DNA of 64,000 nucleotides from Pustulibacterium marinum (lineage in GTDB: Bacteria > Bacteroidota > Bacteroidia > Flavobacteriales > Flavobacteriaceae). Below are positions 15,689-22,926 of the stretch, piece by piece. Both the position numbers and the translations under genes were made by a program. The DNA is taken from contig NZ_FPBK01000001.1 in assembly GCF_900116665.1 (NCBI RefSeq), forward strand, positions 934,760 to 998,759, read 5' to 3'. Under the pieces are notes generated by a model. It did not search any database, was not told the DNA's origin, and saw only the letters and a program-made list of their open reading frames with translations. Numbering within the stretch: position 1 is the first letter of the stretch; every line of letters starts with the position of its first letter.

Positions 15689-16078
15689 ATGAAAAATAAA
15701 ATAGCAGCAGTTTCTGAATTTCATAAGGCTTTTGGATTGGGAAAAAGTGAGTCTCCTATTACTGATTTAGGAGAAGCAAAAATCCGTTTACGACACAATT
15801 TGATGGCTGAGGAAAATGATGAATATTTAGAAGCAGCTTTGAATGGTGACCTTGTTGAAGTAGCAGATGCGCTGGGTGATATGCTCTATATTTTGTGTGG
15901 AACTATCATAGAACATGGCATGCAGGATAAGATTGAAGAAGTTTTCAATGAAATTCAAAGAAGCAATATGAGTAAACTAGGTGAAGATGGGAAACCTATT
16001 TATAGAGAAGATGGAAAAGTGATGAAAGGGGCAAATTACTTTAAACCAAATATTAAAGATATTCTAGAGAGTAAATAA
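15689..16078 (+). CDS. MazG-like nucleotide pyrophosphohydrolase
   Basis: 129 residues from the ATG at 15689 (MKNKIAAVSEFHKAFGLG). A frame opening at 15632 would overlap the divergent small gene and adds a non-conserved extension. The all-alpha NTP pyrophosphohydrolase motif is clear: EENDEYLEA (EExxE) and EVADALGDMLYIL (ExxD), which chelate the magnesium ions. The C-terminal GEDGKPIYREDGKVMKG followed by ANYFKPNI is typical of the subfamily annotated as phosphoribosyl-ATP pyrophosphohydrolase-like. Isolated from any his operon, it is more likely a nucleotide house-cleaning enzyme than HisE. The substrate is not determinable. Confidence 0.85.
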   Translation: MKNKIAAVSEFHKAFGLGKSESPITDLGEAKIRLRHNLMAEENDEYLEAALNGDLVEVADALGDMLYILCGTIIEHGMQDKIEEVFNEIQRSNMSKLGEDGKPIYREDGKVMKGANYFKPNIKDILESK

Positions 16079-16104
16079 AAAAAGCCGTAGAATTTCTACG
16101 GCTT
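16076..16104. terminator. Bidirectional terminator between the pyrophosphohydrolase gene and ilvE
   Basis: AGCCGTAGAA / TTCTACGGCT stem preceded by a run of A's (T run on the minus strand, strong for ilvE). The T run on the plus strand is weak. Confidence 0.75.
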
Positions 16105-16139
16105 CTAACAGTGCTATATATAATATGGTGTAAAACTTT

Positions 16140-17210
16140 TTATTTTACCTCATACCTCCATCCAAAAGGATCTTCTGCTGCATTGTATTGAATGTCTAAA
16201 ATTCCTTTTTTGATTTGAGCAGAATAACAATCTTCTGGTTTCACTAAATCATATGTTTTGTCTTTATAACCAATAGTTCCTATTGGGCTAATTACCGCAG
16301 CGGTTCCACTACCAAAACTTTCTTTCAAGCTTCCGTTTTCAGCAGCTTCAATTATTTCTTTTACCGTTACTTTTCTAACTTCAACTTCAATACCTAGTTT
16401 TTCTGCCATCGCAATAACACTTTTACGAGTAACACCGTCTAAGATACGATCACTAGTTGGGCACGTAATTAATTTATCGTTTACACGGAAAAAGATATTC
16501 ATAGTTCCTGCTTCTTCTAAATATTCATGAGAAGTATCGTCTGTCCAAATTACTTGATCAAATCCTTCTTCTTGAACAAGCTTAGTAGGGTAAAATTGTC
16601 CTGCGTAATTACCTGCGGCTTTTGCAGCACCAAATCCACCGTTCGCAGCTCTACTGTAATAGTCTGCAATTTTTACTCTTACATCTTTAGTATAATATGC
16701 TTGAACAGGACAACAAATAATCATGAATTTATATTCAGTTGCAGGAGAAGCCATTACGCCAGGTTGTGTGGCAATTACAAATGGTCTAATGTATAGCGCA
16801 TTTCCAGCTTCTTGTCCGCTTCTAATCCAATCTTTATCGAGTTTTAATAACTCATTAAGCCCTTCAAAAAAGAAATCTTCCTCAAATTCAGGAATATTTA
16901 ATCTTTTGGAAGACTTGTTAATTCTTTGAAAGTTTTCTTCAGGTCTGAAAAGCCAAACTTTTCCTGCTTCGTCTTTGTAAGCTTTCATGCCTTCAAAAAC
17001 AGCCTGCCCGTAGTGGAATACTTTGGCAGATGGCTCAATAGTGAGCGCTTGGTAAGGTAAAATTTCAGGAGTTTGCCATTTACCGTCCTTGTAATCGCAA
17101 ACAAACATGTGGTCTGTAAAAGTTTTTCCAAATACCAGATTGTCAAAATCAATCTGTTCTAATTTACTTTTCTCAGCCTTAGAAACTTTAACTATACTTG
17201 TGGTTTTCAT
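16140..17210 (-). CDS. ilvE: Branched-chain amino acid aminotransferase
   Basis: 356 residues, the length of class IV PLP aminotransferases of the mitochondrial-like type. Seen: VFHYGQAVFEGMKAY near residue 65, LYIRPFVIATQPGVMASPA, the PLP lysine in GAAKAAGNYAG, EYLEEAGTMNIFF and LDGVTRKSVI, all conserved in BCAT. It transfers the amino group between glutamate and the keto acids of Leu, Ile and Val, the last step of their synthesis and first of their breakdown; cytoplasmic. On the minus strand a TAAATTTG box (17230-17237) lies about 20 bases before the start. It stands alone rather than in an ilv operon. Confidence 0.93.
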   Translation of the reverse strand: MKTTSIVKVSKAEKSKLEQIDFDNLVFGKTFTDHMFVCDYKDGKWQTPEILPYQALTIEPSAKVFHYGQAVFEGMKAYKDEAGKVWLFRPEENFQRINKSSKRLNIPEFEEDFFFEGLNELLKLDKDWIRSGQEAGNALYIRPFVIATQPGVMASPATEYKFMIICCPVQAYYTKDVRVKIADYYSRAANGGFGAAKAAGNYAGQFYPTKLVQEEGFDQVIWTDDTSHEYLEEAGTMNIFFRVNDKLITCPTSDRILDGVTRKSVIAMAEKLGIEVEVRKVTVKEIIEAAENGSLKESFGSGTAAVISPIGTIGYKDKTYDLVKPEDCYSAQIKKGILDIQYNAAEDPFGWRYEVK

Positions 17211-17304
17211 ATAAAATAACTTTAAAGGCCAAATTTAAGCAAATATTGCGTTTTATATGAGTACTTATTGCGGTAAAATTTATTTACTTTTTGTCTAATA
17301 CCGT

Positions 17305-17312
17305 TATATTTG
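17305..17312 (+). promoter_or_regulatory. -7 box of the DUF4920-cytochrome-mnmD operon
   Basis: TATATTTG, a perfect TAnnTTTG, 35 bases before the ATG at 17348. No well-spaced -33 box seen. Confidence 0.55.
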
Positions 17313-17347
17313 TAAAATAACTACTACCTAATTTTAAATTTGAAACA

Positions 17348-17830
17348 ATGAAAAAGCTACTTTACACTTTGGCAGCCACTTTAATTCTTACAGCATGCAC
17401 AAAAAAAACAAATTATAAATCTTTTGGTGAACAAATTGAAGCAGATGGAGCTGTAGAGGTTTCTAAGCTAGCTGCTGAATATAAAGATCTAAAACCGGGG
17501 GATTCTTTAGAGATAAAATTTGAAGGAACTATAGACGAAGTTTGTCAAAAGAAAGGTTGTTGGATGACGGTAGATCTTGGTGATAATAAAGAAACTTTTG
17601 TGCGCTTTAAGGATTACGGATTTTTTGTTCCGTTAAATGCTGGTAAAAGAGAAGCTGTGGTAAGTGGTAAAGCTTTTGTTACCGAAACTTCGGTAGATGA
17701 ATTAAGACATTATGCAAAAGATGCCGGAAAAACAGAAGAAGAAATATCTCAAATAACTGAGCCAAAAAAAGAATATGCATTCTTAGCTAATGGTGTTCTA
17801 ATTGAAGAGAATGAGGTTGTTACAGAATAG
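17348..17830 (+). CDS. DUF4920 lipoprotein
   Basis: 160 residues with a lipoprotein signal, MKKLLYTLAATLILTAC (Cys17). The C-terminal body matches DUF4920: KFEGTIDEVCQKKGCWMTVD, with two Cys four residues apart, then VRFKDYGFFVPLNAG and VVSGKAFV. The CxxxGCW arrangement is conserved in the family and resembles OB-fold metal- or cofactor-carrying periplasmic proteins, but no function is proven. It overlaps the next gene by 20 bases and sits in a three-gene run with a cytochrome-like lipoprotein and mnmD. The cytochrome neighbour suggests a periplasmic redox or metal role; this is inference. Confidence 0.85.
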   Translation: MKKLLYTLAATLILTACTKKTNYKSFGEQIEADGAVEVSKLAAEYKDLKPGDSLEIKFEGTIDEVCQKKGCWMTVDLGDNKETFVRFKDYGFFVPLNAGKREAVVSGKAFVTETSVDELRHYAKDAGKTEEEISQITEPKKEYAFLANGVLIEENEVVTE

Positions 17831-18266
17831 ATTTTTAACCAATACTTTTAAATTTTTACTATTGATGATTTTAGTTTCTTGTGATCAAAACAAGAAAGAT
17901 CAAACTAAACAGTCTTCAAATGAAAATTTCCAGATGTACTCCATGTCTGAAATGGCCAGATTAATGGAGAACATGGCTCAAGAACATAAGAATGTAAAAA
18001 CAAAGGTTTTGGCTAATGATAGTCTAGGAAGTATTCCAGATTATTATTATGACATTCACTTTGCAACGTTTACAGATGAAAGTGATAACGATGAATTCTT
18101 TAAAAAATGGGCAGACTTGTATCTGGCTGCTGAAGAAAATTTGTATAAAAAACAGACTGTTGAAGCTTTCGATAATGCCATAAACGTTTGTTTGCAATGC
18201 CATCAGCAAAAATGTGGCGGACCAATTCCTAGAATTAAAAAGCTTTTTATAAATTCCTATGAATAG
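17811..18266 (+). CDS. Cytochrome c'-like lipoprotein with one CxxCH
   Basis: 151 residues from the ATG at 17811, overlapping the DUF4920 gene by 20 bases; an in-frame TTG at 17802 is less likely. The signal segment FKFLLLMILVSC gives a lipid-bearing Cys24. The middle is helical (MSEMARLMENMAQEHKNVKT; FFKKWADLYLAAEENLYKKQ). Near the C-terminus is VCLQCHQQKC: the haem c motif CxxCH (Cys127, Cys130, His131) with a further Cys135. Haem motif at the end of a helical bundle is the layout of cytochrome c' and c-556. The extra Cys and CGGPIPRIKKL tail are typical of small Bacteroidota homologues. Redox partner unknown. Confidence 0.72.
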   Translation: MRLLQNRFLTNTFKFLLLMILVSCDQNKKDQTKQSSNENFQMYSMSEMARLMENMAQEHKNVKTKVLANDSLGSIPDYYYDIHFATFTDESDNDEFFKKWADLYLAAEENLYKKQTVEAFDNAINVCLQCHQQKCGGPIPRIKKLFINSYE

Positions 18267-18924
18267 AAAAGTTGTAAAAACAGCAGATGGTTCTACCACC
18301 ATACATATTGAAGAATGGAATGAAAATTACCATTCCTCACATGGCGCCATTCAAGAGGCATATCATGTTTTTATAAAGTCAGGACTCAATCTTTTTCCAA
18401 ACGATAGTACGTTGGGGATTTTAGAAATTGGGTTTGGTACAGGTCTTAACGCTTTTATCACTTTTTTGGAAGCCGAAAAACGAAATTTACATATAAAGTA
18501 TCATGGGGTAGAAGCATATCCCGTTCAGCAAGAAGAATTGGACGTGCTTAATTATGTAGAACAATTGCAAGCACAAGAAAAGCAGTCTTACTTCAATGTA
18601 ATGCATGCTGAAGAATGGGAAAAAGAATTTGAAATAGCAGAAAATTTTATACTGAAAAAAAGAAAACAATTCTTTTCAGAGATTGAAGATAAAAATTCAT
18701 TTAATCTCATCTATTTCGATGCTTTTGGAGCCCGTGTGCAACCTGATTTATGGACGGAAGAGATTTTTCAAAAAATGTATGATGCTTTGGAAACAGGAGG
18801 AGTTTTGGTAACGTATGCTGCAAAAGGTAGTGTTCGTAGAGCTATGCTTTCTGTTGGGTTTTCGGTTGAAAAATTGGCAGGTCCTCCAGGGAAAAGAGAA
18901 ATGCTTCGAGCTACAAAAAATTAA
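18259..18924 (+). CDS. mnmD: tRNA (mnm5s2U34) methyltransferase
   Basis: 221 residues, overlapping the previous gene by 8 bases. The SAM-binding motif reads ILEIGFGTGLNAFITFLEA, and the DUF752 hallmark is NLIYFDAFGARVQPDLWTEE followed by GGVLVTYAAKGSVRRAM and GPPGKREMLRA. This is the methyltransferase part of MnmC (MnmD), which methylates nm5s2U to mnm5s2U at the wobble position of Glu, Lys and Gln tRNAs. There is no FAD oxidase half, so it is the stand-alone MnmD form. Two tRNA-Glu(UUC) genes, expected substrates, lie elsewhere in the window (35.8 kb). Confidence 0.9.
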   Translation: MNRKVVKTADGSTTIHIEEWNENYHSSHGAIQEAYHVFIKSGLNLFPNDSTLGILEIGFGTGLNAFITFLEAEKRNLHIKYHGVEAYPVQQEELDVLNYVEQLQAQEKQSYFNVMHAEEWEKEFEIAENFILKKRKQFFSEIEDKNSFNLIYFDAFGARVQPDLWTEEIFQKMYDALETGGVLVTYAAKGSVRRAMLSVGFSVEKLAGPPGKREMLRATKN

Positions 18925-19028
18925 CAAATATTTGTAGTTGAAGGTTTTGTTCTTCAATTTGTTAACAGCTTTTTGTCCGTAATTGTTAAACCTAATTTAA
19001 TTAATATACAGTCTTGTAGAAAACCTAG

Positions 19029-19036
19029 TAAATTTG
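19029..19036 (+). promoter_or_regulatory. -7 box of the epimerase gene
   Basis: TAAATTTG, a perfect TAnnTTTG, 14 bases before the ATG at 19051. It rules out an upstream TTG at 18973 as the start. Confidence 0.6.
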
Positions 19037-19050
19037 AAGAAAAACTACGA

Positions 19051-19974
19051 ATGAAGATATTAATTACGGGAGCGACAGGATTAATTGGGAAAGAAGTAGT
19101 TAAAGCATGCAGGAATAAAAATATAGCTATTAATTATCTTACAACAAGCCGGGAGAAGATTGAAGATAAAGAAGGAGTAAAGGGGTTTTTCTGGAATCCA
19201 AATGCAGGAGTAATTGATAGCAATTGTTTTAGCAATGTAACTACCATCATTCACTTAGCGGGCGCTAGTATAGCAAAGCGCTGGACACCATCGTACAAAC
19301 AAAAAATTGTGGAAAGTAGAACGCTGTCTACAAGTTTACTTTTCAATTCTTTAAAAAAACTTTCAAACCATAGCGTGAAGCATGTTATTGCGGCTTCGGC
19401 AATTGGCGTATACCCAACCTCGTTAACCGCGTATTATAATGAAAATGATAACGAAATTGATGATTCATTTCTGGGTGAAGTTGTAGAGAAATGGGAAAAA
19501 TCAGTTGACAATTTCGAAATGCTTGGAATTCCAGTGACGAAAATTAGAACCGGACTTGTGTTAACATCCAAGGGAGGAATGTTAGAACCATTAGTAAAAA
19601 CGGTTAAATATTATATGGGCGCGCCACTCGCTTCAGGAAAACAATGGCAATCTTGGATTCATTTAGAGGATATGGTAAATATCTATTTACATGTAATGGA
19701 GCACAAATGCTTTGGCGTTTTTAATGCAGTAGCTCCAAATCCTGTTACCAATGAAAAAATGACAAAAGAGATAGGTGTTATTATGGACAAGCCTGTTTGG
19801 CCATTTCATGTTCCAAAATTTATGTTGAAATTGGTGTTAGGTGAAATGAGTTATTTGCTATATGCCAGTCAGAGAGTAGATTCAAAAAAAATTGAAGCTC
19901 AAGATTTCACATTTAAATATCCGCAATTAAAACCTGCCTTGAAAAATCTTTTAATACACAAATCCATTTTTTAA
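19051..19974 (+). CDS. TIGR01777-family NAD(P)-dependent epimerase
   Basis: 307 residues from the ATG at 19051, giving the expected MKILITGATGLIGKEVVKAC Rossmann start (GxxGxxG). Other family features are FFWNPNAGVID (the FxWxP signature of this branch), TTIIHLAGASIAKRW, IAASAIGVYP, and a C-terminal DUF1731-like segment with WPFHVPKFMLKLVLGEM. It belongs to the extended short-chain dehydrogenase SDR39U1/YfcH type, which bind NADPH; the physiological substrate is not known. The codons before 19051 (rich in Ile/Asn/Cys) do not match the family. It is transcribed alone. Confidence 0.85.
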   Translation: MKILITGATGLIGKEVVKACRNKNIAINYLTTSREKIEDKEGVKGFFWNPNAGVIDSNCFSNVTTIIHLAGASIAKRWTPSYKQKIVESRTLSTSLLFNSLKKLSNHSVKHVIAASAIGVYPTSLTAYYNENDNEIDDSFLGEVVEKWEKSVDNFEMLGIPVTKIRTGLVLTSKGGMLEPLVKTVKYYMGAPLASGKQWQSWIHLEDMVNIYLHVMEHKCFGVFNAVAPNPVTNEKMTKEIGVIMDKPVWPFHVPKFMLKLVLGEMSYLLYASQRVDSKKIEAQDFTFKYPQLKPALKNLLIHKSIF

Positions 19975-20037
19975 TTCTGAAGAAAAATTACATCTATAAA
20001 TTTCGGTGACATTTTGGCATTTTGAATATAATGGCAG

Positions 20038-20045
20038 TACTTTTG
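20038..20045 (+). promoter_or_regulatory. Promoter of grpE-dnaJ
   Basis: TACTTTTG -7 box with TTTTG (20012-20016) 21 bases upstream, 39 bases before the grpE ATG. No CIRCE-type inverted repeat is visible. Confidence 0.55.
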
Positions 20046-20084
20046 CCAATCTTTGCATATCAAAATAAAAATTTTTTGACCGTC

Positions 20085-20642
20085 ATGAGTAAAAAAGATA
20101 TCGAACAGAATAAAGCAGAAGTAGAAGAGCAAACTACAGATGCAACACAAGCTACAGAAAATCAGAATGAAGCAGCAGAAAAAGAAGAACTCTCTGCAGA
20201 AGAAAAGCTAAAAGAAGAGCTAGGGAAAGAGAAAGACAAATTTCTTAGATTGTTTGCAGAGTTTGAAAACTACAAGAGAAGAACAGCAAAAGAACGTGTC
20301 GAAAACATGAAATCGGCCAACAAAGAAGTCATGTTGGCAATGTTGCCGGTTTTAGACGATTTTGATAGAGCGTTGAATGAATTAACAAAATCTGAAGACA
20401 AGGAAATGTTGAAAGGAGTTGAGTTAATTCATGGAAAATTCAAAAATACATTACAACAAAAAGGATTAGAGCAAGTAGAAGCGGCAGCTGGAGAAAGCTT
20501 TGATGCTGATATTCACGATGCAATTACTCAAATTCCTGCACCTACAGAGGATTTAAAAGGAAAAATTGTTGATGTAATTGAAAAAGGATATAAGTTGGGC
20601 GATAAAATCATACGTCACCCAAAAGTTGTTGTAGGACAATAA
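20085..20642 (+). CDS. grpE: Nucleotide exchange factor GrpE
   Basis: 185 residues from the ATG at 20085 (MSKKDIEQNKAEVEEQ). A frame opening at 20022 overlaps the promoter. After an acidic, Gln/Glu-rich disordered tail the dimeric coiled coil runs through KDKFLRLFAEFENYKRRTAK, the GrpE signature, followed by the C-terminal wing with LEQVEAAAGESFDADIHDAI and GYKLGDKIIRHPKVVVG. GrpE releases ADP from DnaK during the chaperone cycle. dnaJ follows 18 bases downstream in the same operon; dnaK is not in this window. Confidence 0.96.
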   Translation: MSKKDIEQNKAEVEEQTTDATQATENQNEAAEKEELSAEEKLKEELGKEKDKFLRLFAEFENYKRRTAKERVENMKSANKEVMLAMLPVLDDFDRALNELTKSEDKEMLKGVELIHGKFKNTLQQKGLEQVEAAAGESFDADIHDAITQIPAPTEDLKGKIVDVIEKGYKLGDKIIRHPKVVVGQ

Positions 20643-20660
20643 TAACCGAAACTAATACCA

Positions 20661-21776
20661 ATGAAGCAAGATTATTACGAAATATTAGGATTAAGTAAAG
20701 GAGCGTCTGCAGCTGAAATAAAAAAAGCATATCGCAAGAAAGCAATTCAATATCACCCAGATAAAAATCCAGGTGATAAGGAAGCTGAAGAGAAATTTAA
20801 ACTTGCAGCAGAGGCATATGAGGTATTAAGTGACCCTAACAAAAAAGCAAGATACGATCAGTATGGACATTCTGCTTTTGAAGGTGGTCAAGGAGGCTTC
20901 GGAGGCGGAGGTATGAATATGGATGATATCTTCAGTCAATTTGGAGATATTTTCGGTAGTGCTTTCGGAGGCGGTTTTTCAGGATTTGGCGGTGGCGGTG
21001 GCCAGCGCAGAATGAAAGGGAGTAACCTGCGTATTCGCGTAAAACTTACGCTCGAAGAAGTTGCCAATGGAGTAGAGAAAAAAGTAAAAGTTCGCCGAAA
21101 GGTTAAGGCCGAAGGTGTAGATTATACCACATGTCCAACCTGTCATGGTACTGGTCAAGTTACTAAAATTGTGAATTCTATTTTAGGTAGAATGCAAACA
21201 TCAGCTCCTTGTAATCATTGTGGTGGAACTGGTCAAATTATAGGAAATAGACCAGCCGGAGCGGATGCGCAAGGAATGAAAGTATCAGAAGAAACTGTAT
21301 CAATCAAAGTTCCTGCGGGTGTTGCTGATGGAATGCAGTTGAAAGTAGGCGGAAAAGGTAACGATGCTCCAGGTAATGGAATTCCAGGAGATTTGTTGGT
21401 AATGATCGAAGAGGTTGAGCACGAAACTTTAAAGCGTGAAGGTGAAAATCTTCATTACGATTTATATATTTCCATGCCAGATGCAGTTCTTGGAGGATCA
21501 AAAGAAATTGATACTGTGTCGGGTAAAGTGAGAATTAAAATTGAAGCGGGTATTCAATCAGGAAAAATTTTAAGATTAAGAGGTAAAGGTATTTCTAGCT
21601 TAAATGGATATGGTGCGGGAGATTTATTAGTTCATGTAAATGTTTGGACACCAAGAACTTTGAGTAAAGAACAAAAAGATTTCTTTGAGAGAATGAGAGA
21701 TGACGATCACTTTTCTCCAAAGCCGGAAAAGAGCGATAAATCATTTTTTGAGAAGGTAAAGGACATGTTTTCTTAA
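20661..21776 (+). CDS. dnaJ: Chaperone DnaJ with a half-size zinc finger
   Basis: 371 residues. J domain at 1-70 with HPD at 32-34, Gly/Phe-rich linker at ~73-115, then the cysteine region and two beta-sandwich substrate domains. The usual four CxxCxGxG repeats are reduced to two: CPTCHGTG (158-165) and CNHCGGTG (184-191), separated by a 22-residue linker, so only one zinc site can form. I regard this as the normal Bacteroidota form of DnaJ and not a mutation. It delivers unfolded clients to DnaK and stimulates its ATPase. Encoded directly after grpE, ended by one or two terminators. Confidence 0.95.
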   Translation: MKQDYYEILGLSKGASAAEIKKAYRKKAIQYHPDKNPGDKEAEEKFKLAAEAYEVLSDPNKKARYDQYGHSAFEGGQGGFGGGGMNMDDIFSQFGDIFGSAFGGGFSGFGGGGGQRRMKGSNLRIRVKLTLEEVANGVEKKVKVRRKVKAEGVDYTTCPTCHGTGQVTKIVNSILGRMQTSAPCNHCGGTGQIIGNRPAGADAQGMKVSEETVSIKVPAGVADGMQLKVGGKGNDAPGNGIPGDLLVMIEEVEHETLKREGENLHYDLYISMPDAVLGGSKEIDTVSGKVRIKIEAGIQSGKILRLRGKGISSLNGYGAGDLLVHVNVWTPRTLSKEQKDFFERMRDDDHFSPKPEKSDKSFFEKVKDMFS

Positions 21777-21816
21777 TTTAACATAAACTTTATCAAAAAA
21801 AATGTATATTTGACAC

Positions 21817-21849
21817 ATGCTAGTTGAAATACTAGCATTAATTTTTTCT
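21817..21849 (+). terminator. Intrinsic terminator of grpE-dnaJ
   Basis: Perfect stem ATGCTAGT / ACTAGCAT with a 6-base loop followed by TAATTTTTTC. A TATATTTG (21805-21812) sits just before it, so this hairpin might alternatively be the 5' part of a small transcript. Confidence 0.65.
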
Positions 21850-21867
21850 TTTTCATAGCAATTTTTT

Positions 21868-21899
21868 CCCATCCTTACAACCTAAGGATGGGTTTTTTT
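21868..21899 (+). terminator. Second intrinsic terminator
   Basis: Stem CCCATCCTTA / TAAGGATGGG, 5-base loop, followed by seven T's. Strong. Either a back-up for dnaJ or the end of a short RNA starting near 21818. Confidence 0.85.
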
Positions 21900-21903
21900 A
21901 GGC

Positions 21904-21974
21904 CAAATCAAAAGCTTAAAGCAAATCAAAAGCTTATTTAAACTACTATTTATCTTCCCTTTTATATACCTTTG
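21904..21974 (+). promoter_or_regulatory. Direct repeats and promoter of the ABC exporter operon
   Basis: CAAATCAAAAGCTTA occurs twice (21904-21918 and 21922-21936, 18-bp period) about 30-60 bases upstream of a perfect -7 box TACCTTTG (21967-21974). The ATG follows at 21994. The repeat may be an operator or an A-rich activating element. Confidence 0.5.
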
Positions 21975-21993
21975 GTAAAAACTTATTAGAGAT

Positions 21994-22926
21994 ATGAGTA
22001 ATCTGTTAGTAGCTACTAACGTTTCCAAAAGATACGGCGACTATACGGCGTTGAATAACTTATCTTTAGAAATTCCTAAAGGAAGTGTTTTCGGACTTCT
22101 TGGTCCAAATGGAGCGGGTAAAACTACCTTTATAAGAATCATTAATCAAATCACATATCCAGATCAAGGTGAAGTGCTTTTAAATGGAGAAAGACTTCAG
22201 CCTAAGCATATTGCTAAAATTGGTTACATGCCAGAAGAGCGTGGCTTGTATAAAAGTATGAAAGTCGGTGAACAAGCTTTGTACTTGGCTCAATTAAAAG
22301 GTTTGAGTAAAAAGGAAGCTAAAGAAAGACTTCAGTTTTGGTTTGATAAGCTGGAAATTGGCGGTTGGTGGAGCAAGAAAATTCAGGAGCTTTCAAAAGG
22401 AATGGCACAGAAAATTCAATTTGTAGTAACTGTTTTGCACGAACCAGAGTTATTGATATTTGATGAGCCTTTTAGTGGCTTTGATCCAATTAATGCAAAT
22501 ATCATCAAAGATGAAATTCTCGAATTGAAGAAAAATGGAGCTACAATCATATTTTCAACACATAGAATGGAATCTGTTGAAGAATTATGTGATGAAATTG
22601 CCTTGATAAATAAATCTAATAAAATATTGGACGGTAAGTTAATTGACATCAAAAGGCAATTTAAAAACAATGTTTATGAAGTTGCTTTAGAAGCAGAAAA
22701 CTTTGGAAGTTTGAAAGAAGAGATTTCTAGTAAATATTTAGTTTCGGAGGCTGAATTTAAAACATTGGGGAACGAATTGAAGATGAACATTCAGTTGGAA
22801 GAAAGTCATAGTCCTAATGAGTTATTGAGTTTTTTAACGCAAAAAGCGCCGGTAACACATTTCAAAGAAGTGATTCCGAGTGCCAATGATATTTTTATTA
22901 AAGCTGTTAAAAGTTACAACCAATGA
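21994..22926 (+). CDS. ABC transporter ATP-binding protein (NatA/CcmA type)
   Basis: 310 residues. ABC ATPase motifs are complete: Walker A GPNGAGKTT, signature ELSKGMAQKIQF (LSKGM in place of LSGGQ, usual for this subfamily), Walker B LLIFDEPFSGFD and the switch His in FSTHRMESVEELCDEI. The C-terminal ~90 residues (YEVALEAENFGSLKEE onward) form the DUF4162-type domain found in Na+/antibiotic exporter ATPases. The stop codon overlaps the permease start by 4 bases, so the two proteins form one exporter. Substrate unknown; NatAB-type systems export sodium or antimicrobial compounds. Confidence 0.92.
   Translation: MSNLLVATNVSKRYGDYTALNNLSLEIPKGSVFGLLGPNGAGKTTFIRIINQITYPDQGEVLLNGERLQPKHIAKIGYMPEERGLYKSMKVGEQALYLAQLKGLSKKEAKERLQFWFDKLEIGGWWSKKIQELSKGMAQKIQFVVTVLHEPELLIFDEPFSGFDPINANIIKDEILELKKNGATIIFSTHRMESVEELCDEIALINKSNKILDGKLIDIKRQFKNNVYEVALEAENFGSLKEEISSKYLVSEAEFKTLGNELKMNIQLEESHSPNELLSFLTQKAPVTHFKEVIPSANDIFIKAVKSYNQ

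Noticed and set aside
15689..16078. HisE (histidine biosynthesis)
   Set aside because: The all-alpha pyrophosphohydrolase fold fits, but there are no other his genes nearby and the C-terminal segment is that of the MazG-like house-cleaning group.
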